A stretch of 64,000 bases of DNA from Paludibacteraceae bacterium. Its GTDB lineage: Bacteria > Bacteroidota > Bacteroidia > Bacteroidales > Paludibacteraceae. The first letter of the stretch is position 1; each line of letters begins with the position of its first letter. The notes below the pieces were generated by a model. The model was not told where the DNA came from. It saw only the letters and a list, made by a program, of their open reading frames with translations, and did no database searches. The stretch spans positions 62,001-126,000 of the forward strand of contig JAFSPA010000007.1 of assembly GCA_017443145.1 (NCBI GenBank). The letters run 5' to 3'. Below are positions 28,409 through 34,789 of the stretch, piece by piece. Made by a program: the position numbers and the translations under genes.

Positions 28409-28720
28409 AAACGTCGGTGCCACATACTTTTTCTTCACTACAAACGCGAACAGCGATCGAATCGCACTCTGTGCCGCATGTTCGGCACGCAGGCTCGCTC
28501 CCTCCGTCGGGTCTGCCAACGCCGTCTTAGCCGCCTGAGCAGCCGTCTTCAGCGCGTTCTGACACGCCACATTCTTCACATGTTTTGCCTTCGTCGGATT
28601 AAGCAGGTCCAGCGCCATCTGCTCCTTGCCACACGGACAGCCTTTCAGCACCAGCACTTCCGACTTGTTGAGCTTACCGCGAAAGCGCGCAAATGCTCCT
28701 GTTAACTGTACTTTTGCCAT
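28406..28720 (-). CDS. Small protein of unknown function, second member of the local family
   Basis: 104 residues. N-terminus MAKVQLTGAFARFRGKL matches the shared pattern of the family. The middle is rich in Ala/Lys and helical, with CPCGKEQ at residue ~28. No membrane segment. The gene follows the third family member by 24 bp and probably shares its transcript from the promoter at 29041-29072. Confidence 0.7.
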   Translation of the reverse strand: MAKVQLTGAFARFRGKLNKSEVLVLKGCPCGKEQMALDLLNPTKAKHVKNVACQNALKTAAQAAKTALADPTEGASLRAEHAAQSAIRSLFAFVVKKKYVAPTF

Positions 28721-28744
28721 AGTTAAAATTTAGGTTTAAATGGG

Positions 28745-29014
28745 TTAATTATTAAAGTTAATTTCGAGCTGGCCTTGCCAAACTCTTTTCAAATATTCCT
28801 CATGTTTCAGCCGTCCAAAACGCTCCCCGAACGCCACCATCGCGGCCAAATGCTTCGCCGTCGGCTTATATCGCGACCGGTCCGGACAAGCCTGCACAAT
28901 CTGCACAAACTCCCCGTCTCTACTCACCGGATAAATCCGAAAATAGTACGGGTCACTCGCCAACAACTGCCCATGTATACTCCGTAAAGGTTCCTGTAAT
29001 ACCACCTTGCCCAT
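28745..29014 (-). CDS. Small protein of unknown function, third member of the local family
   Basis: 89 residues. N-terminus MGKVVLQEPLRSIHGQL has the family pattern and is closest to the protein at 27857, including the stretch from YFRIYPVSRDGEFVQI that parallels YMYKAENDRKYTQI. It has its own promoter 27 bp upstream, which supports that it is expressed. No known domain. Confidence 0.75.
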   Translation of the reverse strand: MGKVVLQEPLRSIHGQLLASDPYYFRIYPVSRDGEFVQIVQACPDRSRYKPTAKHLAAMVAFGERFGRLKHEEYLKRVWQGQLEINFNN

Positions 29015-29040
29015 ATCGCGTCATTTTTCGTTTCACGCTG

Positions 29041-29072
29041 CAAAAGTACTACAAAAATGCGAGCCCACCAAA
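29041..29072 (-). promoter_or_regulatory. Bacteroidota-type promoter nested in a terminator hairpin
   Basis: Reverse strand: TTTG (29072-29069), 20 bp, TACTTTTG (29048-29041). The -33 box lies in the loop of the hairpin 29059-29085. Drives the gene at 28745-29014 and probably the rest of the series. Confidence 0.8.
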
Positions 29073-29085
29073 TAAGTGAACTCGC
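29059..29085 (-). terminator. Rho-independent terminator of the 29114 gene
   Basis: Stem GCGAG/CTCGC with an extra inner CAC/GTG pairing, followed on the reverse strand by ATTTTTG. The loop carries the -33 box of the next promoter. Confidence 0.65.
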
Positions 29086-29113
29086 AAATGTCCGGTTTTC
29101 GGGTATTTTCGCT

Positions 29114-29338
29114 TTACTGCGTCAGGTCACAGCCCGCATAGTCCGACAAATCCATCACTTCCGTCATGTGCAACCACTCCCGTCCGTGAATCTTTTTGCA
29201 GTATGCGTCACCGTATTTCCGGTAGCGTAGCCATCCGTATATCAGCACGTTCAATCCCCACAATCCCCGTTCCACACCTCGTGCCCTATCCGCACGCCTC
29301 GCCAACTCTTCCTTACTCACCTTCCGTTCTCGTTTCAT
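29114..29338 (-). CDS. Small protein of unknown function with a perfect Shine-Dalgarno
   Basis: 74 residues, start MKRERKVSKEELARRADRA; basic, helical N-terminal half, then a hydrophobic/aromatic stretch (GLWGLNVLIYGWLRYRK). ATG 29338 is chosen over the GTG at 29344 because the sequence AAAGGAGGTG (29351-29342) lies at proper spacing before it and includes that GTG. Such a full Shine-Dalgarno is rare in Bacteroidota; the only other one seen here is at rpsU. Unknown function. Confidence 0.65.
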   Translation of the reverse strand: MKRERKVSKEELARRADRARGVERGLWGLNVLIYGWLRYRKYGDAYCKKIHGREWLHMTEVMDLSDYAGCDLTQ

Positions 29339-29341
29339 GTA

Positions 29342-29351
29342 CACCTCCTTT
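29342..29351 (-). promoter_or_regulatory. Perfect Shine-Dalgarno of the 29114 gene
   Basis: AAAGGAGGTG on the reverse strand, 10 bases complementary to the 16S rRNA tail, with GGAGG five bases from the ATG at 29338. Confidence 0.75.
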
Positions 29352-29362
29352 CTTCTGGTTTA

Positions 29363-29397
29363 TCTATTATCTATCATCTATTTCTTTGTCCTTTGTC
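29363..29397. repeat. 7-bp-period tandem repeat
   Basis: TCTATTA, TCTATCA, TCTATTT, CTTTGTC, CTTTGTC, running directly into the palindrome at 29398. Confidence 0.7.
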
Positions 29398-29631
29398 CCG
29401 GCATCTGATGCCGGCAAACCCCTGCCGCGAACATTACCATCACGATACCCGGAGCGTCCTTCCGCTTTCGGAAGGAGCGGCATCCGCCTAGGAAGGTTCT
29501 ATGATTTACTTTACCATCACGATACCATCTCCTCTTTGTCTCCCCTTTGTCCTACCTTTCACTTACCTTTCTTCTTTTCCAGGCGGATTCAATCCGCCGC
29601 CTCCGTCTATTAGCCCGGCATCTAATGCCGG
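29398..29631. repeat. Cluster of four short palindromes (REP-like)
   Basis: The palindromes are CCGGCATCTGATGCCGG (29398-29414), CCTTCCG-cttt-CGGAAGG (29458-29475), GGCGGATTCAATCCGCC (29582-29598) and CCGGCATCTAATGCCGG (29615-29631). The direct repeat TTACCATCACGATACC occurs at 29434-29449 and 29511-29526. This fills the whole gap between the genes at 29114 and 29622. The CCGGCAT palindrome has a further copy at 31390-31406. Confidence 0.8.
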
Positions 29632-29954
29632 TAGTACACCGTAGTCCTCTCTTCCGGCTTATATACCCGCTTCCATCCGTCAACTTCCAGATCCGTTCCG
29701 TACTTGATGTAGTACTCGTTGTACGTCATCATCTTTTGTCTGGATGACCGCGGCGCATTTTCGTCAATAGCTTTATGCGGGAGATAGGAAACAAAATAGC
29801 CGTTATTAATTTTCTTTCGGATGGTCACGTAGATATATCGCTTCTCTTCTATCGTGTACTTGGACCAAGCCCGCGCCGCCTCGTCTTTGTATTTCCAAAA
29901 AACATTGCCGTTCTTTTCTAGAAGTTCCGATATCTTATCAAAATAATCTTCCAT
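29622..29954 (-). CDS. Hypothetical protein, stop codon supplied by a palindromic repeat
   Basis: 110 residues, charged and aromatic (KYKDEAARAWSKYTIEEKRYIYVTIRKK), no signal peptide or membrane segment. I do not recognise the family. The last residues and the TAG stop come from the REP-like palindrome at 29615-29631, so the original 3' end may have been replaced. A terminator-like hairpin (29965-30018) lies just upstream of the start. Confidence 0.6.
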   Translation of the reverse strand: MEDYFDKISELLEKNGNVFWKYKDEAARAWSKYTIEEKRYIYVTIRKKINNGYFVSYLPHKAIDENAPRSSRQKMMTYNEYYIKYGTDLEVDGWKRVYKPEERTTVYYRH

Positions 29955-29964
29955 CCTTAAAAAT

Positions 29965-30018
29965 AGGTCGTCGTCTTTGTTGCTATTATCCCTTGTTTGT
30001 TAGGAACAACGACGACCT
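29965..30018 (-). terminator. Terminator-like hairpin before the 29622 gene
   Basis: Arms AGGTCGTCGT and ACGACGACCT with further TGTT/AACA pairing, followed on the reverse strand by ATTTTTA, 11 bases before the ATG at 29954. It may end the upstream operon or act as an attenuator of the 29622 gene. Confidence 0.55.
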
Positions 30019-30104
30019 TTTCTTTTTAATTTTCTTTGCTTCTTTCTTTTATCTCTTTTCTTTTCATTCGGCTGCCCGCTTGGCGTGCCTCATTAGAGGC
30101 AGTA

Positions 30105-30210
30105 GGTTTGTGAGATAGAACTCCGTAGCGACATATGCAGGGCGTTGGGGACGCCCGAATCAGAATGGCTGGTGGCCATGTTCGCCGAGGAGTTGCTATC
30201 CTCACGAACC
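30105..30210. repeat. 106-bp structured repeat element, copy A
   Basis: Inverted ends GGTTTGTGAG and CTCACGAACC close a long stem. Inside are the conserved pairs CTCC-GTA-GCGA and TCGC-CGA-GGAG and two inner hairpins (GGGCGT/ACGCCC and TGGC/GGCCA). The core is about 90% identical to the reverse complement of 46250-46355, with paired changes in the outer stem. Confidence 0.85.
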
Positions 30211-30221
30211 GTAATTCTTCG

Positions 30222-30242
30222 CCGAGGGGTTTACTCGCTATA
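30222..30242. repeat. Fragment of the structured repeat element
   Basis: CGCCGAGGGGTTTACTCGC here is identical to the end of the copy inside pcrA (38281-38405), but no partner arm is present nearby. Confidence 0.6.
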
Positions 30243-30275
30243 TTTGGCAGCCGCTAACCCGTAGATATTCGCCAC

Positions 30276-30452
30276 CTACTGGCAGCCGCTATCCCCCGCC
30301 GCCTCCAGTATCGCATCCACTTCCTCCGTACTCCGGCACACATACTCCGTCCCGCAAAGCTTGCCGCGTATCTCGCGTATCAACCCCCAACGCAACCCCT
30401 CGCGGAGGTTACGCAGGGCATTGATCTCGCGCTCATCTTGCTTACTTAACAT
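30276..30452 (-). CDS. Small protein of unknown function
   Basis: 58 residues (start MLSKQDEREINALRNLREGL), charged and helical. The ATG at 30452 lies 11 bp inside the end of the upstream gene, matching the 13-14 bp overlaps of the two preceding gene pairs, so it looks like the fourth gene of one operon. It contains the CTEYVCRSTEE-like segment GTEYVCRSTEEVDAILEAAG. The TAG stop lies next to a copy of a GGCAGCCGCTA direct repeat (30246 and 30281). No known family. Confidence 0.6.
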   Translation of the reverse strand: MLSKQDEREINALRNLREGLRWGLIREIRGKLCGTEYVCRSTEEVDAILEAAGDSGCQ

Positions 30453-30939
30453 TCGGCTTCACTCCAAACAGGTTCATCAACTTGAAGGTCACACCCTTAA
30501 TCCGTATCTCCATCTTCGGGTGCGCTTCCCAGATCTCAAGCCTCATGTCTTTCAGCGCTTTCTTGGCGTCAGCCAAGTCGGACTTGCATTTTTCCAACTC
30601 ACTCACTGCACCTTTGTAGTCCAGCTTGACACCGTCTTTGTCGGTCGCATTGTCCGCATACTTAGGCTCCGTCCAACTAAACTGACGATTGAACCAGTAA
30701 CCCTTGTGATAGAAGTCTTTGCCGTCCCAACCCTTTCCGTTCTTCTCGCAGTGTGCCTCTGCAGCAGCACCGGATTGGTCTGCACCAAACTCTGCGGCAT
30801 CCACTAACGAGTGAGCCACCACATAACGCAGCAGCGGGTCTTTCTCCGCTTTTAATTGGTCATTCACTTGTGCTTTCAACTCTTCCAGCACAGCAGGCGT
30901 GATGCTCTTCGCATCAATCTCTAAATTAATGTGTAACAT
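30442..30939 (-). CDS. Hypothetical protein with C-terminal coiled coil
   Basis: 165 residues. The N-terminal ~30 residues are amphipathic (SITPAVLEELKAQVNDQLKA). The centre is Gly/Trp/Tyr-rich (GWDGKDFYHKGYWFNRQFSW) and residues ~110-140 form a short coiled coil (VSELEKCKSDLADAKKALKD). No domain recognised. It overlaps the HNH gene by 14 bp and the next small gene by 11 bp. Confidence 0.65.
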   Translation of the reverse strand: MLHINLEIDAKSITPAVLEELKAQVNDQLKAEKDPLLRYVVAHSLVDAAEFGADQSGAAAEAHCEKNGKGWDGKDFYHKGYWFNRQFSWTEPKYADNATDKDGVKLDYKGAVSELEKCKSDLADAKKALKDMRLEIWEAHPKMEIRIKGVTFKLMNLFGVKPNVK

Positions 30940-31360
30940 AAAATTTTGATTTTTGTAAGTTAGTAATTATGATCTTTCCAGATCGCATATCTTTGTGATA
31001 TTGTGCATGTTCTTTCGGCGTTACCACAACGAGATTATCAGCCCGGCAACAGAGACCGTCGTTATTCAAGTGGTGTACCTGTTTGCCGGTTAAGTTGGCT
31101 TTCAGAAACAGCATGGCTATCATCGAATGCCAAAGCCGATGATGGAATGGCGAACGTGAGCAATTATATTGCAAGTACCTATCGCTTCCGCCATGGTCAC
31201 ACTTGCTCCCTTTTGATACGATGTTTTTGGGGATTTTAATCCATTTCCAAGTACCTCGATAATAACTCAAGCACGCACCGTAGAACGTGCCATAATGCAG
31301 AGCCTTTCCTCCTTCTTCGGGTATCAGCTCAAACGCGGTATAATTATCTATCTTTTCCAT
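30926..31360 (-). CDS. HNH endonuclease family protein
   Basis: 144 residues. The HNH core is in the C-terminal half: KQVHHLNNDGLCCRADNLVVV followed by HAQYH, giving the two metal-binding His and the Asn of the beta-beta-alpha fold. The N-terminal half (YTAFELIPEEGG) resembles the NUMOD-like or AP2-like lead-in of homing-type HNH proteins, but this is not certain. Second gene of a four-gene overlapping operon. Likely a DNA nuclease of mobile or phage origin. Confidence 0.75.
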   Translation of the reverse strand: MEKIDNYTAFELIPEEGGKALHYGTFYGACLSYYRGTWKWIKIPKNIVSKGSKCDHGGSDRYLQYNCSRSPFHHRLWHSMIAMLFLKANLTGKQVHHLNNDGLCCRADNLVVVTPKEHAQYHKDMRSGKIIITNLQKSKFYVTH

Positions 31361-31677
31361 ATTTCTTTCCTTTTACTTTGTTTATTGTCCCGGCATCTAA
31401 TGCCGGTTGTACGATATATCTCAATCCTCACTTTAACAGGTTCATCACTGTACCGTAATTTTGGGAAAGCATCATCCGGCAGCGCTATTTGGTAGCCTTG
31501 TCCGTTCCATATCTCAAGACCGGAACCCGGTCTCTCCAGCCTCGTGGGCTTATCGATAAAAAAATGTGTCTGTGACTCGCACGGGTGATGATGCCATCCG
31601 TCTTTGGCGACCCAGCCTTCGACTACGTAACTCGGCCGCTCTTTTTCGAGCTCTTTTAGTGTTGATTTTAATGACAT
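31348..31677 (-). CDS. Hypothetical protein, first gene of a four-gene operon
   Basis: 109 residues, no signal peptide. Notable stretch GWVAKDGWHHHPCESQTHFF. The C-terminus (TTGIRCRDNKQSK) is coded by the palindrome CCGGCATCTAATGCCGG (31390-31406), so the 3' end was altered by the repeat. A strong promoter at 31742-31773 supports expression. No known family. Confidence 0.65.
   Translation of the reverse strand: MSLKSTLKELEKERPSYVVEGWVAKDGWHHHPCESQTHFFIDKPTRLERPGSGLEIWNGQGYQIALPDDAFPKLRYSDEPVKVRIEIYRTTGIRCRDNKQSKRKEIWKR
31390..31406. repeat. REP-like palindrome, third copy
   Basis: CCGGCATCTAATGCCGG, identical to 29615-29631, here inside the 3' end of the gene at 31348-31677. The flanking GTAC is also shared. 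Confidence 0.85.
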
Positions 31678-31741
31678 ATGCGATTATTTTTTCGGAATAC
31701 CGGAATACCGAATGCCGGAATCCCGTCCCCGAAATCCACCA

Positions 31742-31773
31742 CAAAATTATAGACAAAAAAAAAGCGCCCCAAA
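31742..31773 (-). promoter_or_regulatory. Bacteroidota-type promoter nested in a terminator hairpin
   Basis: Reverse strand: TTTG (31773-31770), 20 bp, TAATTTTG (31749-31742). The -33 box is in the loop of the hairpin 31763-31784. Leader of about 60 nt to the ATG at 31677, carrying CCGGAAT-type direct repeats (31693-31725). Confidence 0.8.
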
Positions 31774-31784
31774 CTCGGGACGCT
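31763..31784 (-). terminator. Rho-independent terminator of the 31871 gene
   Basis: Stem AGCGTCCC/GGGGCGCT followed on the reverse strand by nine T. Also holds the -33 box of the next promoter. Confidence 0.85.
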
Positions 31785-31839
31785 AATACGAACACATTAG
31801 AACAACGATTAGAACAAAAACGGCTATTTTAGGCTATTT

Positions 31840-31855
31840 GTTCGCGAACAAAATA
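31840..31855. promoter_or_regulatory. Palindrome TTTGTTCGCGAACAAA
   Basis: Perfect 16-bp palindrome between the stop of the gene at 31871 and its terminator. It could be a protein-binding site or a transcript stem. No known operator is recognised. Confidence 0.45.
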
Positions 31856-31870
31856 TAACACTTGATAACA

Positions 31871-32239
31871 CTATTTTCTGTTCCTTGCTTGCCGAAAATC
31901 GTAGTCGTAAAAGGTGTATTTCGGTGCTGCAAAAGGGTTGACCAATTCGGCTTTGCGAGCGTCTGTGAATTGACGTATATGTATATACCCGCACGTATCG
32001 GCAAGCATTATCCTACGGCAGGCGTCAGCCTTACCGGAAGCACCATCGATAGCCTCGCGCAAGTTCTTCTCGCACACATCAGCGGGGAATTTGTCGGTAC
32101 CGAAAAAAGAGGTGTCAACCGGTTCGATATCTTCGGTTTTGTTGGTATTACTGAGTGTTTCCACCTGCGCTTTTTTGGCTTGCGCATTGTTGTTCTCGTA
32201 GAAATTGATTACTCCAAAGTTGTTAATGTTATTGACCAT
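31871..32239 (-). CDS. Hypothetical protein with NNFG-type N-terminus
   Basis: 122 residues. It starts MVNNINNFGVINFYENN, which resembles the C-terminus of the upstream specificity subunit (TINNYGTVNIYEK). The rest (DVCEKNLREAIDGASGKADACRRIMLADT) has no recognised domain. A terminator follows at 31763-31784. Its position just after the restriction-modification genes suggests, but does not prove, a linked role. Confidence 0.65.
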   Translation of the reverse strand: MVNNINNFGVINFYENNNAQAKKAQVETLSNTNKTEDIEPVDTSFFGTDKFPADVCEKNLREAIDGASGKADACRRIMLADTCGYIHIRQFTDARKAELVNPFAAPKYTFYDYDFRQARNRK

Positions 32240-32273
32240 AATTGTTTATAAAAAAGCACAGGCAAGCGGGACA

Positions 32274-32381
32274 AAAGACGAAGTCGGCAAACTTGTTGTG
32301 ATGCCCCGCCTACCCGTGCGGTTACACGGAAAGAGGGACAGTTCCTTTTTCACAACATTTAGTTTTGCCGACTCGTCTTTA
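32274..32381. other. Long imperfect inverted repeat, possible structured RNA
   Basis: Arm 32274-32300 and arm 32351-32380 pair through AAAGACGA/TCGTCTTT, GTCGGCAAA/TTTTGCCGAC and GTTGTG/CACAAC. Inside is a hairpin CCGTG-cggtta-CACGG. The element fills the gap between the specificity-subunit gene and the 31871 gene. No neighbouring recombinase or reverse transcriptase. Confidence 0.65.
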
Positions 32382-32417
32382 AAGGGAAATGCCGCTCGCG
32401 CTATGCGCTATATATAT

Positions 32418-32446
32418 GTCCTCCAGTTTTAAGTCATGGAGGGGAC
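32418..32446 (-). terminator. Possible terminator hairpin after the specificity subunit
   Basis: Arms GTCCTCCA and TGGAGGGGAC, just after the stop at 32453, but followed by alternating AT rather than a T-run. Confidence 0.35.
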
Positions 32447-32452
32447 TGTATA

Positions 32453-33022
32453 TCACTTTTCGTAGATATTTACTGTGCCGTAGTTATTGATAGTTCCTCC
32501 TTGTACGGGTTCTTGTTTTTTCTTGGTTAATAAAGCGATTTTCTCCTTTGTGATAGCCTCTACTCCGCGCATATACATCTCCATGTATTTCCAGTCGGGC
32601 TCGCCAGCGGGGGTTGCAGGTAGGAGGATTAGCTCATTTGAAGCCTTTTCCGGTGAACATTTTTCCTCGTATGAATACTTACGTGTGAGTACTCCATCTA
32701 AAATACAACATATAAATTGTTTAGCCTTTTCCGAAATATACATTTTATCAATTGATACTATGGCATCTCCATTCACATTAAAAGGATAATCATGATAGAA
32801 GGTACTACCGCATCCGACTCCATTACAAGAAATAGTTATTTGATTTTTATAGATAGGTTCCACCGCGTAATACCCCGCGACTCCTTGTTTGCTTCTAGCG
32901 GCAGCTATAACGGGGACAGTACCTTTTTCTATGGATTGTAATTTCTTTACTTTGCCACGTTGAAAATCAAAGAATTTACCAACAAGAAATGGTTTCCAAT
33001 ATGTAGTATCTATTTTGCTCAT
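32453..33022 (-). CDS. Half-size restriction-modification specificity subunit (HsdS-like)
   Basis: 189 residues, about half of a normal HsdS. It has one target-recognition domain typical of HsdS (WKPFLVGKFFDFQRGK ... GTVPVIAAARSKQGVAGYY ... ITISCNGVGCGSTFYHDYPFNVNGDAIV), followed by a short helix (EAITKEKIALLTKKKQ) and the tail TINNYGTVNIYEK. Half-size S subunits can act as dimers. It starts 3 bp after the methyltransferase stop, so both are one unit. Confidence 0.8.
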   Translation of the reverse strand: MSKIDTTYWKPFLVGKFFDFQRGKVKKLQSIEKGTVPVIAAARSKQGVAGYYAVEPIYKNQITISCNGVGCGSTFYHDYPFNVNGDAIVSIDKMYISEKAKQFICCILDGVLTRKYSYEEKCSPEKASNELILLPATPAGEPDWKYMEMYMRGVEAITKEKIALLTKKKQEPVQGGTINNYGTVNIYEK

Positions 33023-33025
33023 ATC

Positions 33026-34786
33026 TTATTTCTCAATAGTTATGATTATTTTATTATCTTTCATAGCAACTTCGCTGTTATACAAGATTTTTAAAAGAAT
33101 ATTCTCATTAAACTCCTTTGCATCTATGCCTTGTTTGAACATTTCATAGTCCATCATGGTCTTGACGAAATCTTCCTCAAAAATCTCGAAAGGCTTTTCG
33201 GGCATTTGATAAGAGAGGTGTTCGGCTGGCTTGAGCCACTGGATAGTATCATCACCGGATTGTTTCTCTATAATCTCTACCCATTTATCTTCAATACTTT
33301 GCCAGCGGTCACGGATATCTTGACGACCTTGGTTCTTAACCGTCTCTAATCCGTCATCCTCAATATAACAAGCAAAAATCTCTTTGTCATTCTGCGGTTT
33401 CTGTGCTTGGAAGATAAAGACAGAGGTGGTAACTCCCGCATCGAAGACCTTTTCGGGTAGTTTGATAATTTTGAGAAGTGAATGCTTCTTAAGCAGTTTT
33501 TTACCTTTACTATCTTTCTCCAATTTCTTATCAGGCATTATAAAGGCGCAGAGAGTGTTAGGCTTAACGTTATCAAGTACATTCCGCACAATGTCTATAC
33601 ACCCGTATTTTGACTCAAAAGGCGGGTTCATCAATACTTTAGTGATACCTTTTGATGCAATCCATCTTCCGGCTTCTTCGGTGCGGCTATCTAATTGCTC
33701 AAGATTGGTCTTTCCGTCTTTGTGAATAAGCATATTAGCGCAAGCAAGAGCAAATACCTCGCGGTCAAACTCAATGCCATAGAGTTGTTTTTGCTTGATA
33801 TCTTTTGCTTTGACTGTGCTATTCCCACCGGCTTCCTTAACCATATTACACATGGCTTTTACAAGGAATGCACCGCTACCACAAGCAGCATCTAAAACTA
33901 TATCGTCTTTATCTACGTGTATCAGACGGTACATAAGAGAGGTAATATGGTCGGGAGTAAAGACTTGTCCTTGTTCAGACTTTCCTTTATAGCGGTTAAA
34001 CTCATTGAAGAAAATCGCCATAACATCCTCTCCTTGCCAAAAATCGGAATTGATGTTATCAGAGATTTTAGTCACGCAGTCTATAAAATCGTCTATCGCC
34101 TCTTGATTGTTCTGAATATTCATCTTAATAGACGCGTACACCTCAAGCAGTAGATCTAACTTTATGTTCTGACGTTTTGCTTCTTCAAGCGACTTTGATA
34201 AAGTAGAATGTATTGACGTGTGAAAAGTGGCATAGTCCATGCCTTTTTCAAGTATGGCATCGTACCTCTTAGCCACGAGCGCGCAGGCCGTGAATATCAT
34301 TCGGTGGTTAAGATTCTTAATACCGAAGTTAAAGTGCAACGAATCGTTAATGCGCTTTGTAAGGTTGTAGATTTTTTGCTTGTCTATGGTATTTTGCGTA
34401 AATAGACCAAGATAGTATTCTTTATTATGGAGTTCCTTTTCACCAGGCACTAATTCTTCATTTTTATAGACAAGAATATCTATGCCATTATATAGAATAC
34501 CAACTACATTTTTATATTTTGAACGTGCAACTCGGCAGTTTTTAAGTACCTCGTCTATTTGTGGTTGCTTAAGGTCACAGTCTTCTTTCTTTACTTCAAG
34601 AATGATTGCAGGGAAATTTGTCTCATTAGGTAAATACCAACCGTCCGGACGATAGTTTGCTCCCTCACCTTTGAAACCTAATTTAGCAAAAGACGTTAAC
34701 TGACCAACACCAGCTAATGCAGTCTCGGTATTCTTAAAACCGAGTATCTTATTGGCTTCGTCTCGTACTTGATCTTCTGTTCTCAT
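33026..34786 (-). CDS. Fused restriction nuclease / N6-adenine methyltransferase subunit
   Basis: 586 residues. Residues ~1-130 look like the N-terminal nuclease domain of type I R subunits: RPDGWYL, then AIILEVKKED (PD-(D/E)xK pattern) and KQPQIDEV. The middle is an HsdM-type helical domain. Methyltransferase motif I is VLDAACGSGAFLVKA and motif IV is NPPFESKYG (N6-adenine type). No helicase/translocase domain. With the adjacent half-S subunit it forms a compact restriction-modification pair of the type IIB/IIG (BcgI-like) layout. Target sequence unknown. Confidence 0.85.
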   Translation of the reverse strand: MRTEDQVRDEANKILGFKNTETALAGVGQLTSFAKLGFKGEGANYRPDGWYLPNETNFPAIILEVKKEDCDLKQPQIDEVLKNCRVARSKYKNVVGILYNGIDILVYKNEELVPGEKELHNKEYYLGLFTQNTIDKQKIYNLTKRINDSLHFNFGIKNLNHRMIFTACALVAKRYDAILEKGMDYATFHTSIHSTLSKSLEEAKRQNIKLDLLLEVYASIKMNIQNNQEAIDDFIDCVTKISDNINSDFWQGEDVMAIFFNEFNRYKGKSEQGQVFTPDHITSLMYRLIHVDKDDIVLDAACGSGAFLVKAMCNMVKEAGGNSTVKAKDIKQKQLYGIEFDREVFALACANMLIHKDGKTNLEQLDSRTEEAGRWIASKGITKVLMNPPFESKYGCIDIVRNVLDNVKPNTLCAFIMPDKKLEKDSKGKKLLKKHSLLKIIKLPEKVFDAGVTTSVFIFQAQKPQNDKEIFACYIEDDGLETVKNQGRQDIRDRWQSIEDKWVEIIEKQSGDDTIQWLKPAEHLSYQMPEKPFEIFEEDFVKTMMDYEMFKQGIDAKEFNENILLKILYNSEVAMKDNKIIITIEK

Positions 34787-34789
34787 ATC

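Larger units (their letters stand above)
29955..30275. other. Gene-free stretch with hairpins and repeats
   Basis: No convincing gene. It holds a long hairpin (29965-30018), a pyrimidine-rich stretch (30019-30068), a small hairpin TGCCTC/GAGGCA near 30088-30103, the 106-bp structured repeat (30105-30210), a fragment of another copy of that repeat (30222-30242) and the first copy of a GGCAGCCGCTA direct repeat. Confidence 0.7.

Noticed and set aside
30361..30807. Plus-strand frame opposite the 30442 gene
   Set aside because: Reverse-strand genes here have coupled overlaps and an operon promoter; the plus frame has no support.
31550..31795. Minus-strand frame overlapping the start of the 31348 gene
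   Set aside because: Its N-terminal part runs through the terminator and promoter region and its product is not protein-like.
32274..32381. Integron attC site
   Set aside because: The conserved core sites are not at the ends of the inverted repeat and there is no integrase or cassette array.
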